Shown piece by piece: positions 54,905 through 63,926 of a stretch of DNA of 64,000 nucleotides. The stretch comes from Leptolyngbyaceae cyanobacterium RM1_1_2 (GTDB lineage: Bacteria; Cyanobacteriota; Cyanobacteriia; Phormidesmidales; Phormidesmidaceae). The stretch is taken from NCBI GenBank assembly GCA_012032345.1, contig JAAUQI010000022.1:1-64000 (forward strand), given 5' to 3'. The position numbers and the translations under genes were made by a program. Each line of letters opens with the position of its first letter. The stretch's first letter is position 1. The notes under the pieces are model-generated. The model searched no databases and was not told the origin of the DNA. It saw only the letters and a program-made list of their open reading frames with translations.

Positions 54905-55648
54905 TCAGTCCAGTTCTGCTGGATCAATTCCTAATTCACGAAGTTTTGCGACTAGTTTCTCATTGCGCCGGCGCTCTGCTTTGGCCTGCTGACGCTCTAC
55001 TTCAGCTTGCTGACGCTCTACCTCAGCTTGCTTATTGGAAGCGATGGCTGCTTCCTGCGGTGAAGGCATCAGCTGCTTCTCAGCCGAGAAAAAGCGTAGC
55101 TGCCGCTCATACACGCCCAAGAAAAGCTGTAGCTGAGCGCTCCAGAGATAGCCCTGTTCATCCACGATTGGCTGATAGGTGCCTCGCTCTAGCACAAAGC
55201 CCTGAAACTCTAGCGTATCGGGGCTAAACCAGAAATACTCCGGGGTGCGGAAGATATCCTGATAGATTTTCTGCTTCAGCCCTCGGTCTGTTTTGGCTGT
55301 GCTGTGTGACAGCAGCTCTACAATCAGGTTTGGGTACTTTCCATCTTCTTCCCAAACTATCCAGCTCTTACGAGGCTGCTTCTTAGTATCCAGCACCACA
55401 AAGAAATCTGGCCCGCGAAAATCCGCAGATTTTTGCTGCTGAGCGCTGTAGTAGATGGTTAGATTGCCTGCGGCAAAATAGTCGTTGCGCTCTCGCCAGA
55501 GCCAGTCCAGGCAGTTGAGTAGCAATAGCATCTGCTGCAAATGAAGATAGCTTTCCAAGGGTGGCTCATCACTTAGCAGGTCGCTGGGCGGCAGGAGAAC
55601 TGGCCCTGCCTCGGTTTCTAATATTCTCGATGGGTCAGCCAGAACCAT
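54905..55648 (-). CDS. Uma2-family PD-(D/E)XK protein
   Basis: A 247-residue protein of the Uma2/DUF820 family, abundant in cyanobacteria. Family features: DFRGPDFFVVLD, WEEDGKYPNLIVELLSHSTA (nuclease-core-like acidic residues) and KTDRGLKQKIYQDIFRTPEYFWF. The C-terminal 45 residues are Glu/Gln/Arg-rich coiled coil (EVERQQAEVERQQAKAERRR) with two near-identical repeats. Function is not established. Confidence 0.85.
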   Translation of the reverse strand: MVLADPSRILETEAGPVLLPPSDLLSDEPPLESYLHLQQMLLLLNCLDWLWRERNDYFAAGNLTIYYSAQQQKSADFRGPDFFVVLDTKKQPRKSWIVWEEDGKYPNLIVELLSHSTAKTDRGLKQKIYQDIFRTPEYFWFSPDTLEFQGFVLERGTYQPIVDEQGYLWSAQLQLFLGVYERQLRFFSAEKQLMPSPQEAAIASNKQAEVERQQAEVERQQAKAERRRNEKLVAKLRELGIDPAELD

Positions 55649-55766
55649 GTTGTTTGAACCAAATGTGGCTTCAGTCTAGTCTATCTGTTTGATGGCTGCT
55701 TGATAGCCACTGTGGAGCTACTTGTGGGTTACTTGTCGGCTTTAGCTGAGCTTTAGGGAGTTTCTT

Positions 55767-56726
55767 TTATTCCCAATAATCTGTTTCAGAGGATGGGTAA
55801 GGCTGATCGGTCGGCAGTATCTCTGAAAGATCTCTCGTTTGGGCAAAGCTTTCCTCTATCCAGATCTGGGCGCGGACTGGGCCGTAGCGATCGCGGATAG
55901 CTGCCTCAATCTGCTCTCCCACCTGATGGGCTTGGTCAAGATATTCTGGATGCAGCATCAGCCAGACTTCTACCCATACCTGTCGCCCCACCATGCCCCG
56001 AGTGCGAATGCGGGTGCAGCGCAGCACGCCTTCAATAGAGTTGACAATCTCCGCGATCGCTTCGGGGGCGATCGCCGTTGGCTTCAGCAGCATCGGTAGC
56101 TGATTGGTAATCACCTGCCAGACGCTGCGACCGACCATACCCACCAGCAAAATCGCAAACAGAGGATCAAGCCAGCGGTAGCCTCGCAAAATACCCAACA
56201 GCACTACCAGCAACGTCAGGCTAATCCAGCTATCTTGCAAAATATGGCTAGTATTGAGCTTAAAAGCAACACTGGCAAGCTGCTTGGCCTGATAGCCACA
56301 GAACAGAGCCATCCCCAACTGCACCAAAATCATCGCCATCACCAGCTGCACCAGCCGCACGTCAAGATTGACGAGAAAAGCCAGACTGTCTCCCTGAGCG
56401 GCGGTTTCCATTTGCTGCAGGGCAATGATCACCAGGCTAAACCCGGCAAAGCCCAAAAAAGACACGAGCAGCAATGTGCAGGCAACCTCTGTACGGCCAT
56501 GCCCCCAAATCTCGCGGCCCAGAGTCCGCTGGGGCGAGGTCACCGCAATCAGGCTCAGCACTGTGCTAAAACCATCTACCAGGGTGTGCAGCGACTCTGC
56601 CAGCAGGCTCAAAGACTGGCTGGCCCAGCCTATACCTGCTTCTACTGCCAGGATCAGCAGCAGCATCCAGAGTGTCACCATCAGCAGGCGATGCGTAAAT
56701 TGGCGCTGGGTAATTCCGCCAGTCAT
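55767..56726 (-). CDS. Cation diffusion facilitator (CDF) transporter
   Basis: A metal-proton antiporter. From ATG 56726 (MTGGITQRQF) it has about six helices with HxxxD sites in helix 2 (LAESLHTLVDGFST) and helix 5 (NTSHILQDSWIS), and a C-terminal cytosolic domain (SIEGVLRCTRIRTRGMVGRQ; VEVWLMLHPEYLDQAH). The longer frame to 56888 adds 54 unlikely residues and reaches into the divergent HAD gene. Metal specificity (Zn, Mn, Fe) is unknown. Confidence 0.85.
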   Translation of the reverse strand: MTGGITQRQFTHRLLMVTLWMLLLILAVEAGIGWASQSLSLLAESLHTLVDGFSTVLSLIAVTSPQRTLGREIWGHGRTEVACTLLLVSFLGFAGFSLVIIALQQMETAAQGDSLAFLVNLDVRLVQLVMAMILVQLGMALFCGYQAKQLASVAFKLNTSHILQDSWISLTLLVVLLGILRGYRWLDPLFAILLVGMVGRSVWQVITNQLPMLLKPTAIAPEAIAEIVNSIEGVLRCTRIRTRGMVGRQVWVEVWLMLHPEYLDQAHQVGEQIEAAIRDRYGPVRAQIWIEESFAQTRDLSEILPTDQPYPSSETDYWE

Positions 56727-56830
56727 CAGAGCCAGCCTTGGGTTGGATAGGGCAATCTTAGTGTAAGCATGGCTGCTAGGCTCAATAAAGATGCAAACTG
56801 TCAACTGTAGTCGAGTGTAGGAGTCTGGCC

Positions 56831-57661
56831 TTGAGCAACATACAGCTATTGGTACTTGACATCGACGGTACGCTATCGGGTCGCTCAAATCAAATTGAAC
56901 CCGTAGTGCTTCAGGCTATTCAAGCAGCACAGGCGAAAGGTATTCAGGTAGCGATCGCTACAGGCCGCATGTACTGTGCGGCGCTGCGGTTTCATCAAGC
57001 AGTCAGGTCTACTCTGCCTTTAATGAGCTATCAGGGCGCTTTGATTAAAGATCCCCTCACCCAGCGGATTCACCGACACAGCCCCCTCTCTCGCCAGCAC
57101 ACGCTAAAACTGCTAGAGCATTTGGCTCCTTTAGAAGCAGAGCAGGCGCTTTCAATCCATCTCTATATTGACGATCAGCTACACGTACGCGAAATTATTG
57201 CCGATACAAAAGACTACGCAGCGCGATCGCAGATTCAGCCAGTTACAGCTGGAGACTTACGTACTTTTATTAACCAAAACCCACTTTTAGAAATTACAAA
57301 GCTGCTAGCCCTCAGCCGTTGTCCTGAAGTTGTGCAGACCCTGCTCTCAGAGCTAAGACAGTATTACAGCCCCGCTGATCTCTACTTTACCAGCTCAGTT
57401 TCCACCTTCTTTGAGGCCACTGACCCCCAAGCTAACAAGGGGGCTGCGGTAAAGTCTTTAGCCGAAGATCTGCTAGGACTCTCAGCCGCTCAGGTGATGA
57501 CGATAGGAGACAACTTCAACGACTTGGAAATGATTCAGTATGCTGGAATCGGCGTGGCAATGGGCGAAGCTCCCGACGAAGTCAAAGCCGCTGCTGACTG
57601 GATTGCGCCCTCAGTTGAGCAACATGGAGTAGCCGCTGCAATCGAGAAATTTTTGCTGTAG
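56831..57661 (+). CDS. Cof-type HAD-IIB phosphatase
   Basis: A 276-residue haloacid dehalogenase hydrolase. Motif I VLDIDGTLSG, motif II ATGR, and motif IV MTIGDNFNDLEMIQYAGIGV with the cap between are all Cof/YbjI-like. Substrates are usually sugar phosphates or nucleotides. The start is TTG 56831. It is divergent from the CDF transporter. Confidence 0.85.
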   Translation: MSNIQLLVLDIDGTLSGRSNQIEPVVLQAIQAAQAKGIQVAIATGRMYCAALRFHQAVRSTLPLMSYQGALIKDPLTQRIHRHSPLSRQHTLKLLEHLAPLEAEQALSIHLYIDDQLHVREIIADTKDYAARSQIQPVTAGDLRTFINQNPLLEITKLLALSRCPEVVQTLLSELRQYYSPADLYFTSSVSTFFEATDPQANKGAAVKSLAEDLLGLSAAQVMTIGDNFNDLEMIQYAGIGVAMGEAPDEVKAAADWIAPSVEQHGVAAAIEKFLL

Positions 57662-57938
57662 CCTAGAAAGAATAAATACAGCCATTTTTGAGGTTACGAG
57701 GAGGTCTCTCTTTTTTCTGAGCTAATTCAAGTTTTCAGACAGTGACGAGCGCATTTGAACTGCACGTTATTTCAACTTCATCAAAAGACCTCAGACTGTT
57801 AGCAGTAAAACGAAAGTCATCTGGCAATAGTGTGAATCAGCAGCCTGAGAATTTGGCACTTAGGGGTGAGGAGCTTGACACGTGTTTTGTTTAAAGTCGA
57901 CATGTACGTGTTCATGTGTAGTAATTTCCTTTAAGCAG

Positions 57939-58238
57939 ATGTTAGATTTTTCATTGCGTTCTTTAGGAGCCAATTTCCTACGTGGCTCTCTAATTGCCTC
58001 ACTTGTCGTTTTTGCCGCCGGGTGTGAAGTTAGACAAGAGGAGGCTGGCGAAGCACCTGATATTGATGTTCAAGTTGATCCTGGCAAGCTTCCAGAATAT
58101 GAGGTCGAGGGGCCTGAAGTTGAGGTGGGCACTGAGGAGCAAGAAGTGATAGTTCCCAACGTCGAAGTCACTCAGGAAAAAGAAACGATCACCACACCGA
58201 CTTTAGATGTTGAATTACCTTCTGAAGACAAAGAATAG
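57939..58238 (+). CDS. Small acidic lipoprotein
   Basis: From ATG 57939 the sequence is MLDFSLRSLGANFLRGSLIA, then SLVVFAAGC, a lipobox-ended signal peptide. The mature chain is short, very acidic and repetitive (DIDVQVDPGKLPEYEVEGPE; VEVGTEEQEVIVPNVEV; PTLDVELPSEDKE). No named domain. I recognise no function; it is likely exposed at a membrane surface. Confidence 0.65.
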   Translation: MLDFSLRSLGANFLRGSLIASLVVFAAGCEVRQEEAGEAPDIDVQVDPGKLPEYEVEGPEVEVGTEEQEVIVPNVEVTQEKETITTPTLDVELPSEDKE

Positions 58239-58509
58239 TTTGAAAGATATAGCAGTTCTGTTGAAATCGTAAAAAGTTTTTTTGCAGGAGAAGCTCTCGT
58301 AGTGTCTCGTGATCTATTTGGGACTGCTATGTCTTTACTCCTGACTGACAAGAATTGCTGCCTTCCTTGTTATCTTCCTGACATGACTGAGGGCCGTACC
58401 TTTGCTTCTCAACCCTAATAAATTAGCTGAAATGATATCTGCAACTGGATTCAACGGCTCTGTTTTGGTTAAGCTGTTAGTGTTCTTTCGCTCTATTGGG
58501 AATAAGTAG

Positions 58510-59457
58510 TTGACTAAAGCACTAGGCTTAGCGCTTGGCGGGGGGGGAGCGAGAGGTTGGGCACATGTAGGTGTGTTGCGTGCCTTAGAAGAAGCTGATA
58601 TTGAGATTGACTATTTAGCGGGCACCAGCATCGGCGCAATGGTAGGCGCTATTTACGTGGTTGGGGCGCTAGATCAGCTAGAAAGTTTCGCTAGTGAAGT
58701 AAGCTTAGAAACGCTGATCGCTTTAATCGATATCTCTTTTCCAGGTTTGGGGTTGATCAAAGGAGAGCAAATACAGCAGTTTATTAGCAAATACCTGGCT
58801 AATCGAAAAATAGAAGATGCCGCCATTCCCTTCAGATGCGTTGCTACTAATTTCTTGTCTAAAGAAGCAATGGTGTTTGAGTCGGGCCTTATGGTTGATG
58901 CCGTCAGGGCCAGTATCTCTATCCCCGGAGTTTTTGCTCCCTTTCACCACGAAGGTGCCCACCTAGTTGACGGCGGGGTAGTCAATCCTGTGCCAGTTAG
59001 CGTGGTTGAGGCTATGGGTGCAAAAGCAATTATTGCCGTTAACTTAAACAGTGATTCAAAGCAGGCAGGTACTATCCGGTCGGCATCTGAAGGAGACCGT
59101 GAGAACTCAGGTTCAAGTGATGAAGCGACTCAAGAACAGCAAAACGATTTAATTCAAAACCTTGCTGGTCGCTACGAGACGCTCAAAAATGTTTTGCAAA
59201 CCGAAGTCGATGACTGGATACCCGATCCAACGACAGGCTTAAATATATTTGATGTTATTGGCAACTGTATGAACATTATGGAGCAGCAGGTCACACAGAT
59301 TAATTTTCAAACTGACCAGCCAGACTTGCTGATTGAGCCGGATTTAATGGAGTTTGGTATTTTCGACTTTCACCAAGCCCAGCCGATCATGCAAAGAGGG
59401 TATGATGCTGCAAAGGCCCTACTGCCCCAGATTAAGGCTTTATCAGCCCCTGATTGA
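58510..59457 (+). CDS. Patatin-like phospholipase (RssA-like)
   Basis: A 315-residue serine esterase with an N-terminal oxyanion loop LGGGGARGWAHVGVL, nucleophile motif GTSIGAM and catalytic DGG (VDGGVVNPVPVSV). RssA/YchK-type proteins are the closest class. A low-complexity insertion (SEGDRENSGSSDEATQEQQN) lies after the core. Start TTG 58510, since no ATG lies nearby. Confidence 0.85.
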   Translation: MTKALGLALGGGGARGWAHVGVLRALEEADIEIDYLAGTSIGAMVGAIYVVGALDQLESFASEVSLETLIALIDISFPGLGLIKGEQIQQFISKYLANRKIEDAAIPFRCVATNFLSKEAMVFESGLMVDAVRASISIPGVFAPFHHEGAHLVDGGVVNPVPVSVVEAMGAKAIIAVNLNSDSKQAGTIRSASEGDRENSGSSDEATQEQQNDLIQNLAGRYETLKNVLQTEVDDWIPDPTTGLNIFDVIGNCMNIMEQQVTQINFQTDQPDLLIEPDLMEFGIFDFHQAQPIMQRGYDAAKALLPQIKALSAPD

Positions 59458-59500
59458 AACCAGTCTCGCGTCTCTGCTTCTCTAAAAATCTCCCCTTCAT

Positions 59501-59764
59501 ATGCCAGAAGAAAAACAGCTCAACCAGCCTCCCAAGGGTATAAGTCGAGAAAAATACGAACGGCTGAAAGCTGAAGCAAAAGCGCCCTATAAAGGACTGC
59601 GCAAATTTATCTACGGCGCTTTCGGCGCGTCGGGTCTAATTGGGGCCGTTGTTTTTCTAGCTCAGACCCTTGCAGGCCGCAATGTCAGCACGGCTCTGCC
59701 TAACCTGGCGCTACAGGTAGGGGTGGTCGCTCTGATGATATGGCTCTGGCGCTTGGAGAAGTAG
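59501..59764 (+). CDS. DUF3493 membrane protein
   Basis: An 87-residue protein: ISREKYERLKAEAKAPYKGL is the DUF3493 signature, followed by two helices (KFIYGAFGASGLIGAVVFLA; LPNLALQVGVVALMIWLWRL). It is conserved across cyanobacteria and plastids, where it has been linked to photosystem II accumulation. It follows the patatin gene by 43 bases. Confidence 0.85.
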   Translation: MPEEKQLNQPPKGISREKYERLKAEAKAPYKGLRKFIYGAFGASGLIGAVVFLAQTLAGRNVSTALPNLALQVGVVALMIWLWRLEK

Positions 59765-59767
59765 CAG

Positions 59768-59995
59768 CTATGGTATCTGTGAAGATGCCAACCGGCGATC
59801 GACCCAGCGACGGGCCTGACAAATAGCTTCGTAGCGGCTGAAAGCACTGCGGACAGCCATGGCGCTGCCTCAGCGGTGGTCTACCCAGGCGGCGTAGAGA
59901 AGGTACCCGTCGAATTCGCTTTGATCGATGGCAACTCGAAAGCCTCGATAGTCAAAGGCAAGCACAATATGAGGATAGTCAGGGTCAAGAATCAC
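59768..59995 (-). pseudogene. Small conserved-type protein with an in-frame TGA
   Basis: From GTG 59995 the frame reads ILDPDYPHIVLAFDYRGFRV, then AIDQSEFDGYLLYAAWVDHR, then TGA (59870-59872), and continues in the same frame with GSAMAVRSAFSRYEAICQAR and RWVDRRL to TAG at 59768. Both halves look coding, and together they make about 75 residues. The stop could be a nonsense mutation or a base error. I recognise no named family. It lies in a 322-base gap that would otherwise look empty. Confidence 0.5.
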
Positions 59996-60086
59996 AGATT
60001 TAGATAACCAGGATATTGCTTAGTACAGCTAGAAATTAAGGCTAGTAGTCAGTGCTTTAGCGCTGAAGCACTAACTACGAACTGTG

Positions 60087-61416
60087 CTAGGGGTTACCGC
60101 GTTCCTCCAGTCGCTTTTGCCACTGGGCATCTAGCTTGTCGCGCTGGGCGGCTTCTTGTTCGATGAGATCTTGCTCTGTTGTGTAGGCTAAGTTTTCTTT
60201 GTTGACAACGCTGCGACGGGCAAACTGCTTGGCGTAGGCCAGTTTTTTCTGTACTTCCGCTCCTGCCCGGTTGAGGGCGATCGCCTGTTGCTGCCGTAGT
60301 TCATTGCGCGACTCAATTTTTCCATTGCGCCACTGCACCCAAAAATAGCGAACCAGTGGAATGCTCAAAAAGGCAGTCCCATAAGCCAGCAGCAGCCAGT
60401 AGATAGAATTGACAAAAGCGACCAGTCCGCCTAGCTCGGCAACCAAAACCTGATCCTGTAGCAGACCACCCAATACCAGAGCGCCGATGATATTGGCTGC
60501 GCCTAGACCAATCGCCAGCATAATTTGGCCTGAAGTTGCCAGACTAAAGCGACGGGGTATTTCCTTCAGGTAGGCTGATAGTGAAGCACGGCGGCGATCG
60601 CTGGCTGTCACCTGTAAGTCTGGAAAACGATAGACAATACTACCCTCTGGTGTTACTTCTGGCAGACCGTTGAAGCGGCTTAGCACTGGCAGCATGTAGT
60701 CTTCGTATTCTTTAGACCAGCCTTGGCCGAGATTGTCTAGATAAGGCGTAATTTGCTCGGCTATGACCACACCATCGGTATCACGAATCAGCGTACCAAT
60801 GGTTTGCCAGCGACGTTCTTCTAAATCAGCGTTGGGGTCACCGTCACCAAATAAGAATGAAAAGATCGCCTCGAAAAAGTTAAGTTCGCTTTTGGCACCC
60901 GCTCTAGGCTTGGTTCGCGGGTAGCGACGGGTGCCGTAATCATAGTTGAAGAACCAGAACAAGTCAGGCCCAAACCAAAAGCGCGGCACGAAGACAAAGC
61001 CCCCCCCGCTGCCGAAGCCCCCCCCCGCGATCGCCATCACCCTCTGAGCGAGAAGAACTCATTGCAATCAGTATGATTGCAATGGCGACAAAGATCAGCG
61101 CAATCGAAGCCAGCAGCAGCACACCAAAGGAAATACGAATTAGGTAAAACAAAACATGCCATACCCGCTCCCAGGTTTGCTGCAGCCGCAAGCGCCAGTA
61201 TTTGCTCTGTAAAATGCCGCGAAAGTTGCGGGGAAACTCATAGGCAATTTCCCCAGCTTCTGAAACTTGTAAGTGAGCCTGGGTTTCGGCAGCCAGTGCC
61301 AGTAGGTCAGACTGAGCAACCTCAACGTTGAGGCCCGCCTGGGTGGCGACATCTCCTACCGTAACCCGATAGCCAAGCTGCTCGACGGCCTTCATGACCG
61401 TAGCGTTGAGAGCCAT
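60087..61416 (-). pseudogene. Conserved cyanobacterial membrane protein, frameshifted in a G9 tract
   Basis: From ATG 61416 (MALNATVMKAVEQLGYRVTV) the protein has an N-terminal helical domain (GDVATQAGLNVEVAQSDLLA), a helix (LFYLIRISFGVLLLASIALI), then a Gly-rich stretch where the frame breaks. The second frame gives GGGFGSGGGFVFVPRFWFGP and DLFWFFNYDYGTRR, two more helices (MLAIGLGAANIIGALVLGGL; AFVNSIYWLLLAYGTAFLSI) and a charged tail. The break is in nine Gs at 61018-61026 (C on the plus strand), where eight would keep frame. Function unknown; plant relatives are annotated only loosely. Confidence 0.7.
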
Positions 61417-61543
61417 GCGATCTCTCCAATGGAAACATTCTCTAGTACCAGTATAGGGAGAGAATCTCAGCTTATACAGTAGAGACAACCGCATCCTAGA
61501 GCCTGTTTAGTCAGTTCGCTAGGTATAAGCTGGAGTAATATTT

Positions 61544-62698
61544 TTAATCAAAGACTATCTGCTCCAGCAGATGAAAGCTAGCCTTCATCTGCTGGAGGCA
61601 GATAGTAATGGCTGCCTCCGGCGTAGTTTCAGATGTGTTTACGTGATGCAGTGCGGCTGGTTCAATATCAAACTGAACTGACTGTAGATGAGGTTGAGGG
61701 CCTAGATTAAAAATATTAAGAGCTTTTGGACTGGCATAGACATCAATATTTTTGATCTTTAGCTCAAAGGAGCCAGCCTCGAAATGAGGATTGAGGGCGC
61801 GATCGTACTCAAATTTGCTCAACATGATTTGAAACGAGTAGACGCGGCTAGGATCAAAAGGGGCGGCGTCATTAACCGTTTTGGCTCTAAAAGTAGGCCG
61901 CAGCGAAGCAAAAGGAATATGAACGGTGGTTTCTTGCTGAGAGACAGTGTCAAAAGACCGACAGTAGGCGACGCTGTCCCAACCCTGGCGATCGCGCAAA
62001 ATGAACTTATAGCGCTGACCATCCCCCTGAAGAGTCAGGCAAATCCCCTGCCAGTCTTTGAGGTCAAACGGGGGGTCAAAGTCTCTTGTGCGCACGGAGC
62101 TAAAGCCGCCAGAGTTGGCCGTAGAGACATTTCCTGAGAAAGCTGCCGCCCCGTTGCCCTGAGTCAGCCCCCCTGAACTGACACCGCCCATGACCACATC
62201 ATCGAGTGCGCCCCAGATGCTCTTCATTTTCATTTCTGCAGAAGGCTGACGAAAATCGAAGAGGGGATAGGTCACTTCAGCGGATGAGGCCAGACTGCTG
62301 AACCGCTGCGTCCACTGCTCTATACTGTCTAGATCGGTATCGCAAATAAAGATGGCGCTCACGCCGTTCAGCATTTCAGGCGACAGCTCAGTCACGAATT
62401 CTCCTGGCAGATACTCTGGCAAATTTTGTTGAGAACTACTCTCCAACCAGAACGTGAGAGTATAGCCTTGCTGATGCAGAATTTTAGCGATCGACTGGCC
62501 CCAAAAGGTTGCTGCTCCTACGATTAATATTTTCCCGGCTTTAACAGGGTCAGGAAACGAAGCGGCAGAGACTATGGCAAAGCTGTCAAACATCTGTTGT
62601 AACCATCGAATATTGCCTAGAAGTGGAATCTCGCCGAAGAAATTAAGCGTTTCTATAAACTGAGTGAGATTCCATTGGCCTGAGGACTGGGGAGCCAT
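61544..62698 (-). CDS. CIA30-domain protein with an N-terminal Rossmann-like region
   Basis: A 384-residue protein. Residues 55-145 resemble a shortened NAD-binding fold (ILIVGAATFWGQSIAKILHQ). Residues 155-315 are a CIA30 domain: SIWGALDDVVMGGVSSGGLT, GGFSSVRTRDFDPPFDLKDW and YRFILRDRQ-like YKFILRDRQGWDSVAYC. CIA30 is linked to complex I assembly in mitochondria; in cyanobacteria it is often fused to an SDR-like domain. The Rossmann part here is shorter than usual. Confidence 0.8.
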   Translation of the reverse strand: MAPQSSGQWNLTQFIETLNFFGEIPLLGNIRWLQQMFDSFAIVSAASFPDPVKAGKILIVGAATFWGQSIAKILHQQGYTLTFWLESSSQQNLPEYLPGEFVTELSPEMLNGVSAIFICDTDLDSIEQWTQRFSSLASSAEVTYPLFDFRQPSAEMKMKSIWGALDDVVMGGVSSGGLTQGNGAAAFSGNVSTANSGGFSSVRTRDFDPPFDLKDWQGICLTLQGDGQRYKFILRDRQGWDSVAYCRSFDTVSQQETTVHIPFASLRPTFRAKTVNDAAPFDPSRVYSFQIMLSKFEYDRALNPHFEAGSFELKIKNIDVYASPKALNIFNLGPQPHLQSVQFDIEPAALHHVNTSETTPEAAITICLQQMKASFHLLEQIVFD

Positions 62699-63533
62699 CG
62701 CTATTGTGCTGCAACTGTGCTGATCATACCGGGGGCGGTGTCACTAACAGCAGAGTCGAAAGATGGAATTTTTTCTAACGGTAATTGATAAACGCTCAAA
62801 TAATCACCACTGCCGAATGAGGTTTTTAAGAGTTTTGTCAGTCAATCAGGTGATCTACGCTTTTCTGATTCCTGCTGAATCTCCCTACAAGGGGGACTTC
62901 CAAGCCTATTTCTCTTTTTTAAGGGAGAATGGGGAGGATTTCTAAGTACTAAATATGACAGCGTATTCTCTTTCAAACAATCTCCAAACCAAGAGAGAGA
63001 AAAGATAGCCGATCAGATACTTTTTTACCATTACTCAGCTCTAGGTTCGGAGCCTTTCGACTAGGAAAGCCAGCAACTTCAGCTAACCCTGAAGTGCTGA
63101 TAAGCGTTAGCTGTTTGGCCTTCGGTGTGGTGTAGTTAGAGATGCAAAGCACTGTCACTACGACTTAGAATTCTCTTAAACCCCTGCTAAACATAGATGC
63201 CAGTAATCTAAAACTAGACTTCCACATCAATTCTCAAAGAATCAGACCAAAACTGGGGATCGCCTGCCCTTTCCAGATCTCAGACAGTAATAAAGATTTA
63301 GGCTACTTCCCTTTTTAGTAAACTGCGAAATCTAAAATGTTTTCCTGTCAATGTTTCAAGCTGCTTAACAAATTGACCACTTGTAAACTTTGACGAACAA
63401 TATAAAGCCAGCCAAAGCATCATCGGTATACTGATAAAACATTCAAAGCAGAACGTGGTGTAAGGTTTTTGTTCTATCTGCCTGATGCAAAAAGGCAAGC
63501 TGTTGTATTAAAAAAAATAAAGGAGAAAAGACT
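62699..63533. other. Long intergenic stretch without a supported gene
   Basis: About 835 bases. Small frames exist (62763-62945 plus; 62973-63158 and 63298-63498 minus) but none has a domain, ribosome site or recognisable protein character. A motif AAGAGTTTTGTCAGTCA at 62827 recurs near 26116. The last 30 bases hold a ribosome site for the next gene. Confidence 0.4.
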
Positions 63534-63926
63534 ATGGCGATCGCAAGATCTCAAGGCTCCGGTAGCTGGGTGCTGCTGTCTCTCTTGAAGAGCTTTTTAG
63601 TCTGGATGTTGATTTTGGAAGTCTGCTTCTTGGTCATTGGCTTTCCTGTAGTGACTGTGATTACAGCCGGTGCAGCCGTTGCTGCGATCGCGCTGTTGCC
63701 GCTTATGCCAATTAATGCCGTGCTGTTCGTTGTTAGCGTCGTAATTGGGGCTAATTTGCTGGGAGTAACACTGCTCTCAACAGGTTTAACTCTAAAAGGC
63801 GTTTACCCCCACGAGGTGAGCTGGTTGGGCTGGCTTAACCAGGAAGCAAGCGCTAATCATGTTGCGATTTATGCGGCCTGTCCCCTGACCTGCGACGTCC
63901 ACTCCGCTGTCTTGCGACAGGTCTAG
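63534..63926 (+). CDS. Small multi-helix membrane protein
   Basis: A 130-residue protein with two or three hydrophobic segments (LLSLLKSFLVWMLILEVCFL; VVTVITAGAAVAAIALLPLM; AVLFVVSVVIGANLLGVTLL) and a C-terminal soluble part (PHEVSWLGWLNQEAS; AIYAACPLTCDVHS). AGGAG at 63521-63525 is 8 bases before the ATG, a strong signal. I recognise no named family. A weak hairpin follows the stop near 63929-63941. Confidence 0.7.
   Translation: MAIARSQGSGSWVLLSLLKSFLVWMLILEVCFLVIGFPVVTVITAGAAVAAIALLPLMPINAVLFVVSVVIGANLLGVTLLSTGLTLKGVYPHEVSWLGWLNQEASANHVAIYAACPLTCDVHSAVLRQV

Noticed and set aside
62763-62945. 60-residue forward ORF
   Set aside because: No ribosome site, no domain, and it overlaps a repeated intergenic motif.
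63298-63498. 66-residue leftward ORF
   Set aside because: No recognisable protein character; A/T-rich intergenic region.
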